Positions 51,845 through 59,764 of a stretch of DNA of 64,000 nucleotides are shown here, in pieces. The position numbers were made by a program, and so were the translations under genes. Positions within the stretch are counted from its first letter, which is position 1; each line of letters begins with the position of its first letter. The notes under the pieces are model-generated. The model was not told the origin of the DNA and did no database searches. It worked only from the letters and a program-made list of their open reading frames with translations. Origin of the DNA: Ponticaulis sp. GTDB lineage: Bacteria > Pseudomonadota > Alphaproteobacteria > Caulobacterales > Hyphomonadaceae. The stretch covers positions 248,001 to 312,000 of the forward strand of contig NZLU01000039.1 of the NCBI GenBank assembly GCA_002692725.1. Direction: 5' to 3'.

Positions 51845-52315
51845 TCAGTGGATCAGGCCCAATTCCCGGGCGCGGGCAATGGCCTCGGTCCGGCGACTGG
51901 CATCCAGCTTTTCGAGCAAACGGGTGATGTGGGTTTTAATGGTGTTGGGGGAAATGTTCAGTTTGCGGGCGATTTCCTTATTGGAGAGACCTGATGCGAG
52001 GAGCTCAAGCACTTCGAGTTCCCGGGCGCTGATACCAAGAGCAGCCTGGGCTTTTGGGTTGCCCGGTTCGGCGTCTGCCTCCTTCGTGCCGTGTGAGGCA
52101 AAGACACGTGCCCCGACCCAGATGCCGAGACCAAGAAACAGGACAGCCAGCAGGGTGATCTGAATTTCCATTGGATGCTGGCGGGTCATGCCGGTCAGAT
52201 CCAGCCATTGCAGGACTAAAGCCCCCGCGGCCAGCAAGCCGCCATAAATGAGGAGTTGACCGAGTGGTGCGCCAGGGAGAGATTTCTTTTTCCGGCGAAA
52301 GATCTCAGGAAACAT
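51845..52315 (-). CDS. LuxR-type HTH protein with two transmembrane helices
   Basis: 156 residues from MFPEIFRRKK. Two hydrophobic helices (residues ~18-37 and ~50-70) are followed by a linker and a C-terminal LuxR HTH: LGISARELEVLELLASGLSN, then KEIARKLNISPNTIKTHITR. No receiver domain is present, so it is a membrane-tethered DNA-binding protein. It is 13 bases from the DUF4262 gene upstream, and DUF4199 lies downstream. Such LuxR/DUF4199 pairs recur in related bacteria, suggesting a signalling partnership. Confidence 0.88.
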   Translation of the reverse strand: MFPEIFRRKKKSLPGAPLGQLLIYGGLLAAGALVLQWLDLTGMTRQHPMEIQITLLAVLFLGLGIWVGARVFASHGTKEADAEPGNPKAQAALGISARELEVLELLASGLSNKEIARKLNISPNTIKTHITRLLEKLDASRRTEAIARARELGLIH

Positions 52316-52328
52316 GGCGCGTGTCAGT

Positions 52329-52829
52329 TCAGATCTTTGCCAGATTGGCGGGTGGCGGGCCAAGAAGCGGCTGAAAGGCGTTCAGCTCCTCAGGCCAGCC
52401 GGGCTGCCAGGGGAAGGCTTTGGTTGTGGTTGCGGGCCAGACCATTTGTATGGCCGGTACGAGTTCGGTCATGGCTTGCATGGTCTGATAATACCAGGTC
52501 GCCCAGTGAAGATGGGCGGCATGCCCCGCCTCGCTAACCTCGATAAATGTGACCTGAAATTCCTTGAAAATTGTGTCATACAGTTTGCCGGTTTCGAACC
52601 AGTTCGCGCCATTCCGAATATGTACATGCATGGCATGCAGCGTCTGATGGGTCATTTGTGAGCTCATGCCACAAATGATGATTTCGGGCCGTCGATACTG
52701 TGCATAGAGCCCTGTGGTATAACTGTAGGGATAGCCAATTCCGGGCATTTCGCCATCAGCGACATGCGTAACGACAATGCCTTCCTTTTTGATGGCCTCG
52801 AGAAAATTCTCCTGAGCGTTGGTCGACAT
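52329..52829 (-). CDS. DUF4262 family protein
   Basis: A 166-residue cytoplasmic protein. The blocks ADGEMPGIGYPYSYTTGLYA and PEIIICGMSSQMTHQTLHAM match DUF4262, an uncharacterised family with frequent occurrence in actinobacteria and proteobacteria. It precedes the membrane LuxR gene by 13 bases. Function unknown. Confidence 0.83.
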   Translation of the reverse strand: MSTNAQENFLEAIKKEGIVVTHVADGEMPGIGYPYSYTTGLYAQYRRPEIIICGMSSQMTHQTLHAMHVHIRNGANWFETGKLYDTIFKEFQVTFIEVSEAGHAAHLHWATWYYQTMQAMTELVPAIQMVWPATTTKAFPWQPGWPEELNAFQPLLGPPPANLAKI

Positions 52830-52974
52830 GTATGGCGTTTCCCCGATGAGTTCGTGTTTCTGAACGGTAGCGCCGAGACGTGAAAAGCGAAAGTGGGATC
52901 ATTTCAGAACAGTTGCATGCCGTTGGGCCCTGAATTAGCTTCCCCAAGTAAATTCTGTGGGGTCGGGGAACCTG

Positions 52975-54879
52975 ATGAACGGGGTAAAAGCGAGTTTTCT
53001 GTTTTCTGCTGCAGCCATTTCGATCTCGGCCTGCCAGTCTTACCAATATACCCATCCCACGAAATATGGTGAGGCCTGTGAGGATATCCGCCCTGAAGCA
53101 GGCAGTATGGGCAATGAGCCCGTTGAGTGTATGTCGGTCTTTTTCGGGACGAACCGGCAGCTGCTGCCGCTTCCCGGCGAGACGGATACCAATTGGCAGC
53201 TGATCGAGACCAGCGCGAATATGGATGGCGGCGATCTTGCGCTTGGCCGGGCCGATGTCTGGCTGCCCATGATGGTGAAGACGGGCGAGGGGGAGGCGAC
53301 AACCGGGCGTGTGGCGGGGCAGACCGAGCTTTTGAAACAGGGCGACGACATCACCGAATTTGATGAGCGCTATTATTTCTTCATTACACGGATGGCCGTC
53401 GCAGATGGCGGCAATACGGTAATCAGCCGATCGGTGTTTAAAGGTGAGCTGAGCGATGAGCTGTTCGAATATGACGGCAAAAGCCTGCTTTTGTTCGTGC
53501 ACGGATTTAACGAGACCTTTGAGCATATGATCATCCGGGCGGCGCAGCTGTCTTATGATCTCACCCATATGCCTAATGTGGATCGGGATGAGGATGTGGA
53601 ACCGGGATCTGGCTTTCAGGCCGGCGTGCCTGTTCTTTTTACCTGGCCCTCAAAGGGGCAATTGTTCGGCTACCGGCACGACCAGACCGCAGCCGAAAAT
53701 GCCCGCCCCCATTTGCGGAGTTTTCTCGACCTGCTGACCGAAACCGAAGGCGTGAAGCGGATCAATATCATCGCGCACTCCATGGGCAATCGGGTGCTGA
53801 TCGAAACACTGAGGGATTTTGCCGACAGCTATCAGACGGAAAATCCGAACTCCGATCTGGAGTTCCAGATCATTATTGCGGCGGCGGATATCGAAACGGA
53901 GCTGTTCGACAAGGCGGCCAATGCGATCAGCCAGCTTGAGCCGAATGTCACGATTTATACCTCCAGTTCGGACTGGGCGATGTTTATTTCCTCCATTGTG
54001 AATGGGCGGTTCACACCTGAGTTTCCCTTCTGGAAGCCCTTGTTTCGGCTGGGCGATTCCCGCCGCGGCAAACCCTATATCCGGGAGGAAGAGGGCTATG
54101 CGACGATTGATGCCTCGGGCCTGAAGACCAATTTCTGGAAGATCGGGCATGGCTATTACAATGAACAGGAATCGGTGCTGGGTGACATGGCCTGCGCGCT
54201 TCAGAATGTGCCAACAACGGACCGGGCGCTGGAGACGGCCATTCGCCGGGACGACCCGGATGAAGCCCAGTATTTTGTGGTCGACCCGGCCATCCTTCCC
54301 GATGATGAGCGTTGCTCAGTTGTGCGCCCCTTTATGCCCGCCCGGGCGTTTGACTGGAGCGATGGCCTTGGCCTGAGCGGAACCGGGCAGGGCGGTGGCG
54401 GCACGGGTGAGGGCACAATCCCCGGTCTCGGCAATGCCGGAGGGAAGGGTGGCGGAACACCGCCTCCACCACCACCTCCTCCTCCTCCGCCTCCGTCACC
54501 GCCAATGATTGGGCCTCCGCCTTGCACCACCGCATCGCAGGAATTCACGGTCTATTTCGGCATGGACGATCTTATGCTGGATGCGGAGGATGTCGCCGTG
54601 ATCGATGAAGCCATATCCGCAGTCCTTACGCGCAATGAGTGCGCGATCGGAGCGATTGTCCTGACCGGCCATACCGATACCAGCGGGCCTGCCGCGTATA
54701 ATCTTCAGATCTCGGCACGCCGCGCGGAGCTGGTGCGGGATGCCTTGATCGCGCGCGGGCTGGCGGCTGACCAGATCGTGATTGAGGCCAAGGGAGAGGC
54801 AGAGCCAGCGGTCGAGACAGGTGATGGCGTGAGCGAAGCGCTGAACCGCCGTGTCGAGGTTGTGATCCGCGTCAGATAG
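52975..54879 (+). CDS. Lipoprotein alpha/beta hydrolase (DUF900) with poly-Pro hinge and OmpA domain
   Basis: 634 residues from MNGVKASFLF, with lipobox SISAC (~residue 20). The central part is a DUF900-type hydrolase: LLLFVHGFNETFEHMIIRAA, VLFTWPSKGQLFGYRHD and nucleophile IIAHSMGNRVL. A Gly-rich then poly-Pro stretch (encoded at 54459-54516) leads to an OmpA-like domain with GHTDTSG and SARRAELVRDAL, keeping the peptidoglycan-binding Asp and Arg. The hinge and OmpA module strongly resemble those of the caspase-like protein at 31-32 kb. It is probably anchored to the outer membrane and cell wall. Confidence 0.9.
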   Translation: MNGVKASFLFSAAAISISACQSYQYTHPTKYGEACEDIRPEAGSMGNEPVECMSVFFGTNRQLLPLPGETDTNWQLIETSANMDGGDLALGRADVWLPMMVKTGEGEATTGRVAGQTELLKQGDDITEFDERYYFFITRMAVADGGNTVISRSVFKGELSDELFEYDGKSLLLFVHGFNETFEHMIIRAAQLSYDLTHMPNVDRDEDVEPGSGFQAGVPVLFTWPSKGQLFGYRHDQTAAENARPHLRSFLDLLTETEGVKRINIIAHSMGNRVLIETLRDFADSYQTENPNSDLEFQIIIAAADIETELFDKAANAISQLEPNVTIYTSSSDWAMFISSIVNGRFTPEFPFWKPLFRLGDSRRGKPYIREEEGYATIDASGLKTNFWKIGHGYYNEQESVLGDMACALQNVPTTDRALETAIRRDDPDEAQYFVVDPAILPDDERCSVVRPFMPARAFDWSDGLGLSGTGQGGGGTGEGTIPGLGNAGGKGGGTPPPPPPPPPPPPSPPMIGPPPCTTASQEFTVYFGMDDLMLDAEDVAVIDEAISAVLTRNECAIGAIVLTGHTDTSGPAAYNLQISARRAELVRDALIARGLAADQIVIEAKGEAEPAVETGDGVSEALNRRVEVVIRVR

Positions 54880-55990
54880 TGCAGCGCACTTGCGGCGGTT
54901 TTGCTGGCTCAAAGCGGGAGAAATCCGGCAGGCATGAGCCTGCGTCCGGACCGGGCGCAAAGCCGGTCCGTTGAAGGATGTCGCTGGCGATGAAATGGAG
55001 CCAGGTCATATCCCCGCGCTCCTCGTCATCCTCGGTGGAGTTCCAGAGCTTGTCTGGCGGGACGGCGCGCGTGAACGGCTCGAAATAGAGCGGGTTGGGT
55101 GGGGGCGTTCTGGCGAGAGAGACGGAGATGGTGGGGATGTCATCCCGGATGCTGCGCAACATGGAATGGTGCGCTGCTGATCCGGGACCTGCGTGCCTGT
55201 GGGATCTTGAATAAGGTCCCGTGTCTGCAAAGCGTAACATTTTTGGGTTGTTTCCGTTTGCCTTTGGCAAACCTGAAACGGGCTCAAGGCTGTGTTCCGC
55301 ATTGCGCACGGGATGACAACTTAAAGCCCGTTTCGCCATCCGCTCCGCCATCTGATCGGCGCGGGCCAGAATGCGCGGCAGGCGGGCAAGCCGGGCGACG
55401 AGATAGCTCGCATCGACCATGCGTGAGCTGTCTGGCGTGAGATGGCGCATGCGCGAGCGGCGAGCGCGGCGCTTACCGTCAATGACCGGAGTTATAATGG
55501 AGAAGCCGCCGATGGGGTAGGTTTTGGCGGTGAGGCGGCGCATTTCGAGCTCTTGTTTCCAAACCAAGTCACTGATTTGCTCGGGCTGGTTTTTCGCCTG
55601 CGGCTCAACGCCCTGCGCCTGCGCGGTCTCTTGTGAATCTCTGAATAGAGACCGGTGAAAGTCCAGGTTGTTCTGCGCCTTTTCGACCAGGATGGCCGCG
55701 AGCCAGAGGATGAAACACCGAAGCTGATATTCGACGCGGCGAATATGGGTGAGGAGGTCAACCGACTGGAGGCTGATAATGCGCGGAATGCCTTCGGCGA
55801 AACGAAGTTTGAGGTGTCTGACATGCTCCGGATGAGCGTCGCGTTCGGCCTCGCGAATATCGCGCTGCGTGGGTGCGGGCTCGATCAGGCGTTCGCCCAT
55901 GGACTGCACGCCGGACAGATACCCCGCCAACCGTGCCGCCATGACAGCGGGGCTGTTCTTGTTGATCCGAAGGGCAAGCGCATCATGCAT
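54872..55990 (-). CDS. Hypothetical protein interrupted in frame by a REP/MITE-like element
   Basis: 372 codons. Residues 1-220 (ISLQSVDLLTHIRRVEYQL, RCFILWLAAILVEKAQ, MRRLTAKTYPIGGF) and the last ~75 (FTRAVPPDKLWNSTEDDEE, TWLHFIASDILQRTG) look like one protein. The stretch between them (SCHPVRNAEHSLEPVSG to about RDDIPTISVS) is the translation of the inverted-repeat element at 55138-55318, so the frame survives across an insertion. No family recognised. The 3' end overlaps the convergent hydrolase gene by 8 bases. It may be a working gene or a decaying one. Confidence 0.55.
   Translation of the reverse strand: MHDALALRINKNSPAVMAARLAGYLSGVQSMGERLIEPAPTQRDIREAERDAHPEHVRHLKLRFAEGIPRIISLQSVDLLTHIRRVEYQLRCFILWLAAILVEKAQNNLDFHRSLFRDSQETAQAQGVEPQAKNQPEQISDLVWKQELEMRRLTAKTYPIGGFSIITPVIDGKRRARRSRMRHLTPDSSRMVDASYLVARLARLPRILARADQMAERMAKRALSCHPVRNAEHSLEPVSGLPKANGNNPKMLRFADTGPYSRSHRHAGPGSAAHHSMLRSIRDDIPTISVSLARTPPPNPLYFEPFTRAVPPDKLWNSTEDDEERGDMTWLHFIASDILQRTGFAPGPDAGSCLPDFSRFEPAKPPQVRCTI
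55138..55318. repeat. REP/MITE-like element, copy 1
   Basis: 181 bp bounded by perfect 10-bp inverted ends TGTCATCCCG / CGGGATGACA, with a second inner inverted pair (GCGCAA-N3-GGAA / TTCC-N3-TTGCGC). It has no coding content of its own. It sits inside the frame of the hypothetical gene. Two shorter relatives lie at 56225-56277 and 58017-58112. Confidence 0.75.
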
Positions 55991-56168
55991 GCCGCTATTA
56001 TGCGGTGGGGGACGAGGCGTGGGATAAGATTTGATTTTTTATTTTGACCGCCCGCTTCGGCCCCGGATCGAGTCCGGGGCGCTCTCGCGATGGGTCGCGC
56101 TCAGGGCTGCCGAGCTGAACTTCGTCCGTCGCCCGGTCGGGCTCTGTCGAGCTGCGTCCGGGCCGTAG

Positions 56169-56210
56169 GGCGGGTTAGCCCGGACCTGATCCGGGCGGGC
56201 GTAACCCGCC
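56169..56210. repeat. Nested inverted repeat
   Basis: Outer arms GGCGGGTTA (56169-56177) and TAACCCGCC (56202-56210), inner arms GCCCGGA (56178-56184) and TCCGGGC (56190-56196), loop CCTGA; the bases between the two right arms are unpaired. It can form a strong stem or cruciform. Confidence 0.7.
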
Positions 56211-56224
56211 GCATTGTTTGTACT

Positions 56225-56277
56225 GGGTCCCGCATCTACGCAGCATCACTTTGTGCTGCAGCGTGTGCGGGATGACA
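56225..56277. repeat. REP-like element, copy 2 (short)
   Basis: Stem TCCCGCA (56228-56234) with TGCGGGA (56266-56272) and inner CAGCA/TGCTG. It ends in CGGGATGACA (56268-56277), identical to one end of copy 1. It lies 8 bases from the stop codon of the mnmA remnant. Confidence 0.65.
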
Positions 56278-56285
56278 TCTACACC

Positions 56286-56409
56286 TTAAACCCCCACCCG
56301 CTCATCGGCCGGGATGGTGGCGGCGATGAAGCCGCCGCGGAGCATGCGGTTTTCGTCCTGTTCATCATAGAGTACGCAGGCCTGCCCGCGGGCGACGCCT
56401 TCACGTAAC
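56286..56409 (-). pseudogene. Remnant of an mnmA 3' end
   Basis: On the minus strand it reads [20 protein letters not shown] then [18 protein letters not shown] and stop (56286-56288). Bases 56295-56402 align without gaps to 58119-58226 at the end of intact mnmA; I count 90 identities in 108. The frame is open and its differences are largely conservative at the protein level, so it is a real MnmA C-terminus from a diverged copy rather than random decay. Similarity stops at the tetR gene end. Confidence 0.85.
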
Positions 56410-57027
56410 TCATCGGGAGATGGCCCGCAGAATGAGTTCGCCGATCAGGGTGTCTCTATCTTTGTTAGAAACTGATTCGAGGGCAGACAACTGGTTCGTT
56501 TTGCCAGCCGTCACAAGACTCGCAATGCCGTGTACCGTCACCCATGCGGCCATGGCATCTGTCATGACATCTTTGGTTGTGCGTTCGGTCGTCGAGTGGA
56601 TCTCTTCGACATTTGATACAAGGTGGTTATATGCCGCGCGCCGTGCGGCATTCAGAGCCGTGCTATCCTTGTCGAGTTTCTTCCAGCCGAACATGAGTTG
56701 AAAGAGATTTGGGTTATCTACGGCAAACTCTATATAGCCGATACCTGATGCAACAAGTTGAGCTTTCGGTTCGGTCTCAGCGCCCTGTTGCCGTGTTTTT
56801 TGGGCCAAGAGCATCCTTTCAAACCCCAGAGCGGCGAGTTCGGTTAACAATCCATCTGTGTTTCCGAAATGATAGGAGGGCGCGGCAGGCGTCACGCCGA
56901 GCGCTGTCGTTACCCGGCGTAGTGAGAACGCTTCGAGCCCATATTCTGTCAGTTCAGCCTCAGCCGTCTCCAACAGAGCTGCTCTCAGGTCGCCGTGATG
57001 ATACGATGTCTTGCGCCGAAAATTCAT
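56410..57027 (-). CDS. TetR/AcrR family repressor
   Basis: 205 residues from MNFRRKTSYH; an ATG-type start 18 bases upstream (MVYAAT) is also possible. The N-terminal HTH reads SYHHGDLRAALLETAEAELT, FSLRRVTTALGVTPAAPSYHF, the WHG-type TetR pattern. The C-terminal ligand domain (YIEFAVDNPNLFQLMFGWKK) fits. It is divergent from a membrane-protein gene, with a perfect 17-bp palindrome between them as the obvious operator. It lies inside a suspected inserted cassette; one sampled 60-base line here has 28 G+C, versus 42 of 60 in mnmA. Confidence 0.9.
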   Translation of the reverse strand: MNFRRKTSYHHGDLRAALLETAEAELTEYGLEAFSLRRVTTALGVTPAAPSYHFGNTDGLLTELAALGFERMLLAQKTRQQGAETEPKAQLVASGIGYIEFAVDNPNLFQLMFGWKKLDKDSTALNAARRAAYNHLVSNVEEIHSTTERTTKDVMTDAMAAWVTVHGIASLVTAGKTNQLSALESVSNKDRDTLIGELILRAISR

Positions 57028-57075
57028 GGTGGCTGCATACACCAAAAGAACAATTTTGACACTGTTAAGTTTTGA

Positions 57076-57114
57076 GTGTAAGCCAATCTTAATGATGTTA
57101 AGATTGGCTTACAC
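57076..57114. promoter_or_regulatory. TetR-type operator, 17-bp inverted repeat
   Basis: Arms GTGTAAGCCAATCTTAA (57076-57092) and its exact complement (57098-57114) around TGATG. It lies between divergent tetR and the membrane-protein gene, ending 2 bases before the latter's ATG. Binding would block that gene's start region. Confidence 0.85.
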
Positions 57115-57116
57115 GC

Positions 57117-57935
57117 ATGGTGAATGCAGATTCTCGGGCGGCTTCGAACATTCGCTCTGTCTTTACGGATGAGCCGATATTCGCCAGTTGCGCTTCTGCT
57201 TTAGCCATGTGCGGGCTGATATTGTGCATGGCCAGCTTCATTGATCCCCGCCAGGTGCTTGGCCAGAATGTGTGGGTCAAGCCGACGAAATTCGCAGTCG
57301 CACTCTCAGTCTATCTGGGGAGTTTGGCTTACTTTGCGCGGTGGTTGCCGGATCGGTTGCGGATCAATGTGATCTACCGCGCTTACAGCATTTGCATCGT
57401 CGCAGCTGTCATTGCAGAATTTGTGTGGATCACTGGTGCTGCAGCATACGCCACCCAGTCGCATTTTAATTCTGAGCTTCCATTTTTGGTGCGTCTGTAC
57501 CCGTGGATGGGCATTCTCGCGATCTTCCTGACAAGCGCTTCTATTTTTTATGGCTTGCAAATCGCTTTCAATATCGGGCCAGGTATGGCTCCCGCTGAAC
57601 GTGTCGCACTATCTGGAGGTCTCATCCTCACATTCGTGTCCACCGTATTGGTGGCGGGTTATCTTTCGAGCAATGGTGGACACCATGTCGGGCTAACCGG
57701 TAGTGGCGCATTAACAGTGCCTGTTCTGGGTTGGTCTCGAGAAGTTGGTGACCTGAGGGTGGCTCATTTCTTTGCCACCCATGCAATGCAGGCCGTGCCA
57801 ATCATACGGGTCGCCTTGCAAAGGATTTTGCCAAGGTGCGCAGTTTTACCTCTCACCGTGTTGGCACTAGCCAGTTATGCAGGATTCATTGCGTTTACCT
57901 TTCTGCAAGCACGCGCAGGGTTGCCTTTTATTTGA
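57117..57935 (+). CDS. Multi-pass membrane protein controlled by the divergent TetR
   Basis: 272 residues with about seven hydrophobic helices. The block VPVLGWSREVGDLRVAHFFA, followed by THAMQAVPII, belongs to a widespread uncharacterised membrane family; GGHHVG precedes it. Conserved His residues within membrane-facing segments hint at metal or redox binding, but this is a guess. The ATG lies 2 bases beyond the operator palindrome and has no Shine-Dalgarno sequence, so the mRNA may be leaderless. Efflux or detoxification under TetR control is a plausible role. Confidence 0.82.
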   Translation: MVNADSRAASNIRSVFTDEPIFASCASALAMCGLILCMASFIDPRQVLGQNVWVKPTKFAVALSVYLGSLAYFARWLPDRLRINVIYRAYSICIVAAVIAEFVWITGAAAYATQSHFNSELPFLVRLYPWMGILAIFLTSASIFYGLQIAFNIGPGMAPAERVALSGGLILTFVSTVLVAGYLSSNGGHHVGLTGSGALTVPVLGWSREVGDLRVAHFFATHAMQAVPIIRVALQRILPRCAVLPLTVLALASYAGFIAFTFLQARAGLPFI

Positions 57936-58016
57936 TGCGGGTTGGCCGCGCCGAGTTGAATCGGCACGGTTAGTTTTTGGTCTTTTGTTTTGCCTCACGT
58001 CGCGAAGCGCTCGATA

Positions 58017-58112
58017 TTGTCATCCCGTAATGACCACAGGTGATATCCGGGACCTAGAGTTTTTGTGTTTGCTGGGTCCCTGATATTGGCTGCGCCAATT
58101 CAGGGGTGACAA
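58017..58112. repeat. REP-like element, copy 3
   Basis: Begins TTGTCATCCCG and ends GGGGTGACAA (one mismatch to the consensus end), with imperfect inner arms GATATCCGGGACC / GGGTCCCTGATATT. It ends at the base before the mnmA stop codon complement. Confidence 0.65.
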
Positions 58113-59303
58113 TTATTGCACCCGCTCATCGGCCGGGATGGTGGCGGAGATAAAGCCGCCGCCGAGGACACGGGTGCCGTCATCTGCTGAATAGAGGACG
58201 GAGGCCTGACCGCGGGCGACGCCTTCTTCCGGATCGTCAAAGAAGACCGCCGGTTGGCCGTTATGCCAGCCCAGATGCCCGGGCTTTGGCGGGCGGGTAG
58301 ACCGGACACGGATGAGCACGCGGGCCTGACGCTCGCAGGCTTCTTCCAGCGTGCCTTCGCCGAGCCAGTTGAGCTCTTCCATGGAGAGGCCCGCCGTGAG
58401 GAGGGCTTCGCGCGGGCCGACAATGACGCGTCGGTTGGGCGCATCGATCTTCACCACGAAAAGCGGTTCGCCCGTGGCGACGCCGAGGCCGCGGCGCTGG
58501 CCAATTGTGTAGTGGATCACGCCCTCGTGCTGGCCGAGCACGCGGCCATCCAGATGCACAATGTCGCCGCCCCGGCCTGAACCCGGGCGCAGACGCTCGA
58601 CAACCTTGGCGTAGGAGCCATCCGGCACGAAACAGATATCCTGACTGTCCGGCTTTTGCGCCACGGGCAGGCCGAAATGTTCAGCCAGTTCGCGGACGGC
58701 AGTTTTCGGCAGGCCGCCCAGCGGGAAGCGAAGGAAATCCAGCTGTTCCTGGGTGGTGGCAAAGAGGAAATAGCTCTGGTCGCGGCTGTCATCATGCGCA
58801 CGGTGCAGCTCGCCATGGCCATTATGGCCCTGTTCGCGGCGGATATAATGGCCCGTCGCCATGGCATCGGCGCCGAGATCATGTGCGGTGGCGAGAAGGT
58901 CTTTGAACTTCACCGTCTGATTACAGCGAATGCAGGGAATGGGCGTGGAGCCGGAGAGATAAGTGTCGGCAAAATCCTCCATCACCTGCTCTTTGAAGCG
59001 GGATTCATAGTCGAGCACATAATGCGGAATGCCGATCTGGTCGGCCACATTACGGGCATCGTGAATGTCCTGTCCGGCGCAGCAGGCGCCTTTCTTCTGG
59101 ATGGCGACGCCGTGATCGTAAAGCTGGAGCGTGATGCCCACCACGTCATAGCCCTGCGCCTTCAGAAGGGCCGCAACGACGGAGCTGTCCACGCCGCCAG
59201 ACATGGCCGCAACGACGCGCGTTTCTGATGGGGGTTTTGGAATGCCAAGGGAATTGAGGCCGTTCACCATCTTCGATGGCGCGGCCAGCTCTGCGATATT
59301 CAT
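58113..59303 (-). CDS. mnmA: tRNA-specific 2-thiouridylase
   Basis: 396 residues from [10 protein letters not shown]; the frame is open further upstream but relatives start here. ATP-pyrophosphatase loop SGGVDSS (35-41), catalytic Cys127 in [12 protein letters not shown] and Cys224 in [10 protein letters not shown]. It thiolates U34 of Lys, Glu and Gln tRNAs with sulfur relayed from a persulfide donor. Its C-terminal 36 codons have a diverged duplicate at 56286-56409, indicating that this 3' end or that one was exchanged by recombination. Confidence 0.95.
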   Translation of the reverse strand: MNIAELAAPSKMVNGLNSLGIPKPPSETRVVAAMSGGVDSSVVAALLKAQGYDVVGITLQLYDHGVAIQKKGACCAGQDIHDARNVADQIGIPHYVLDYESRFKEQVMEDFADTYLSGSTPIPCIRCNQTVKFKDLLATAHDLGADAMATGHYIRREQGHNGHGELHRAHDDSRDQSYFLFATTQEQLDFLRFPLGGLPKTAVRELAEHFGLPVAQKPDSQDICFVPDGSYAKVVERLRPGSGRGGDIVHLDGRVLGQHEGVIHYTIGQRRGLGVATGEPLFVVKIDAPNRRVIVGPREALLTAGLSMEELNWLGEGTLEEACERQARVLIRVRSTRPPKPGHLGWHNGQPAVFFDDPEEGVARGQASVLYSADDGTRVLGGGFISATIPADERVQ

Positions 59304-59412
59304 TTTGCGCTCTCCAGCGGGTTCAAGGGCCCGTGCAAAGTGTGATGGGTGTGTATATAGGAAATCCGGCCCGGTTTCCAGTATCGGAGCGCTGACGGCT
59401 TTAGGAGATCTG

Positions 59413-59700
59413 ATGCTCAATCTGTTTCGTATCATTGCGTTGATTGAAGGCGTGACGACGCTGGCTTTGTTTCTGGTGGCGATGCCGATGAAATATGCGT
59501 TTGGAAACCCCGCTTTGGTGCCGCCTGTGGGCATGTCACATGGCGTGGCCTGGATGGCGTATGTGGTTGCGATGCCACTCTGCCTGTCAGGAGTTTCGAT
59601 GCCGGCATTTGGATGGGTGAGGACTTTCATTGCGGCGCTGTTTCCGTTCGGCACCTTCCTCAATGATCCGTTCCTGAAAAGAATGGGGCAGAAGGCGTGA
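59413..59700 (+). CDS. DUF3817 family membrane protein
   Basis: 95 residues from [10 protein letters not shown], set by TAGGAG. It has three hydrophobic helices and the DUF3817 signatures [39 protein letters not shown] and a basic C-terminus. It is divergent from mnmA and followed by the nuclease-like gene. Function unknown. Confidence 0.85.
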   Translation: MLNLFRIIALIEGVTTLALFLVAMPMKYAFGNPALVPPVGMSHGVAWMAYVVAMPLCLSGVSMPAFGWVRTFIAALFPFGTFLNDPFLKRMGQKA

Positions 59701-59764
59701 CGGTCTTGTCGCGCTCAAAGTCGCGTGAAGCATCTGGCGGGGCGGACTGAGTAGCAGTGAAGCC

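Larger units (their letters stand above)
55991..56285. other. Non-coding mosaic of hairpins upstream of the mnmA remnant
   Basis: No gene is supported here. It contains the hairpin CCCCGGA/TCCGGGG (56061-56079), a nested double hairpin at 56169-56210 and REP-like copy 2 (56225-56277). The density of perfect stems suggests accumulated REP-type elements. Confidence 0.65.

Noticed and set aside
57061-57120. CtrA box (TTAA-N7-TTAA) in the tetR intergenic region
   Set aside because: The two TTAA units are 5 bases apart and belong to the longer perfect palindrome, which is better explained as a TetR operator.
59304-59663. N-terminal extension of MnmA by 120 codons
   Set aside because: It overlaps the divergent DUF3817 gene on the other strand and lies before the normal MnmA start.
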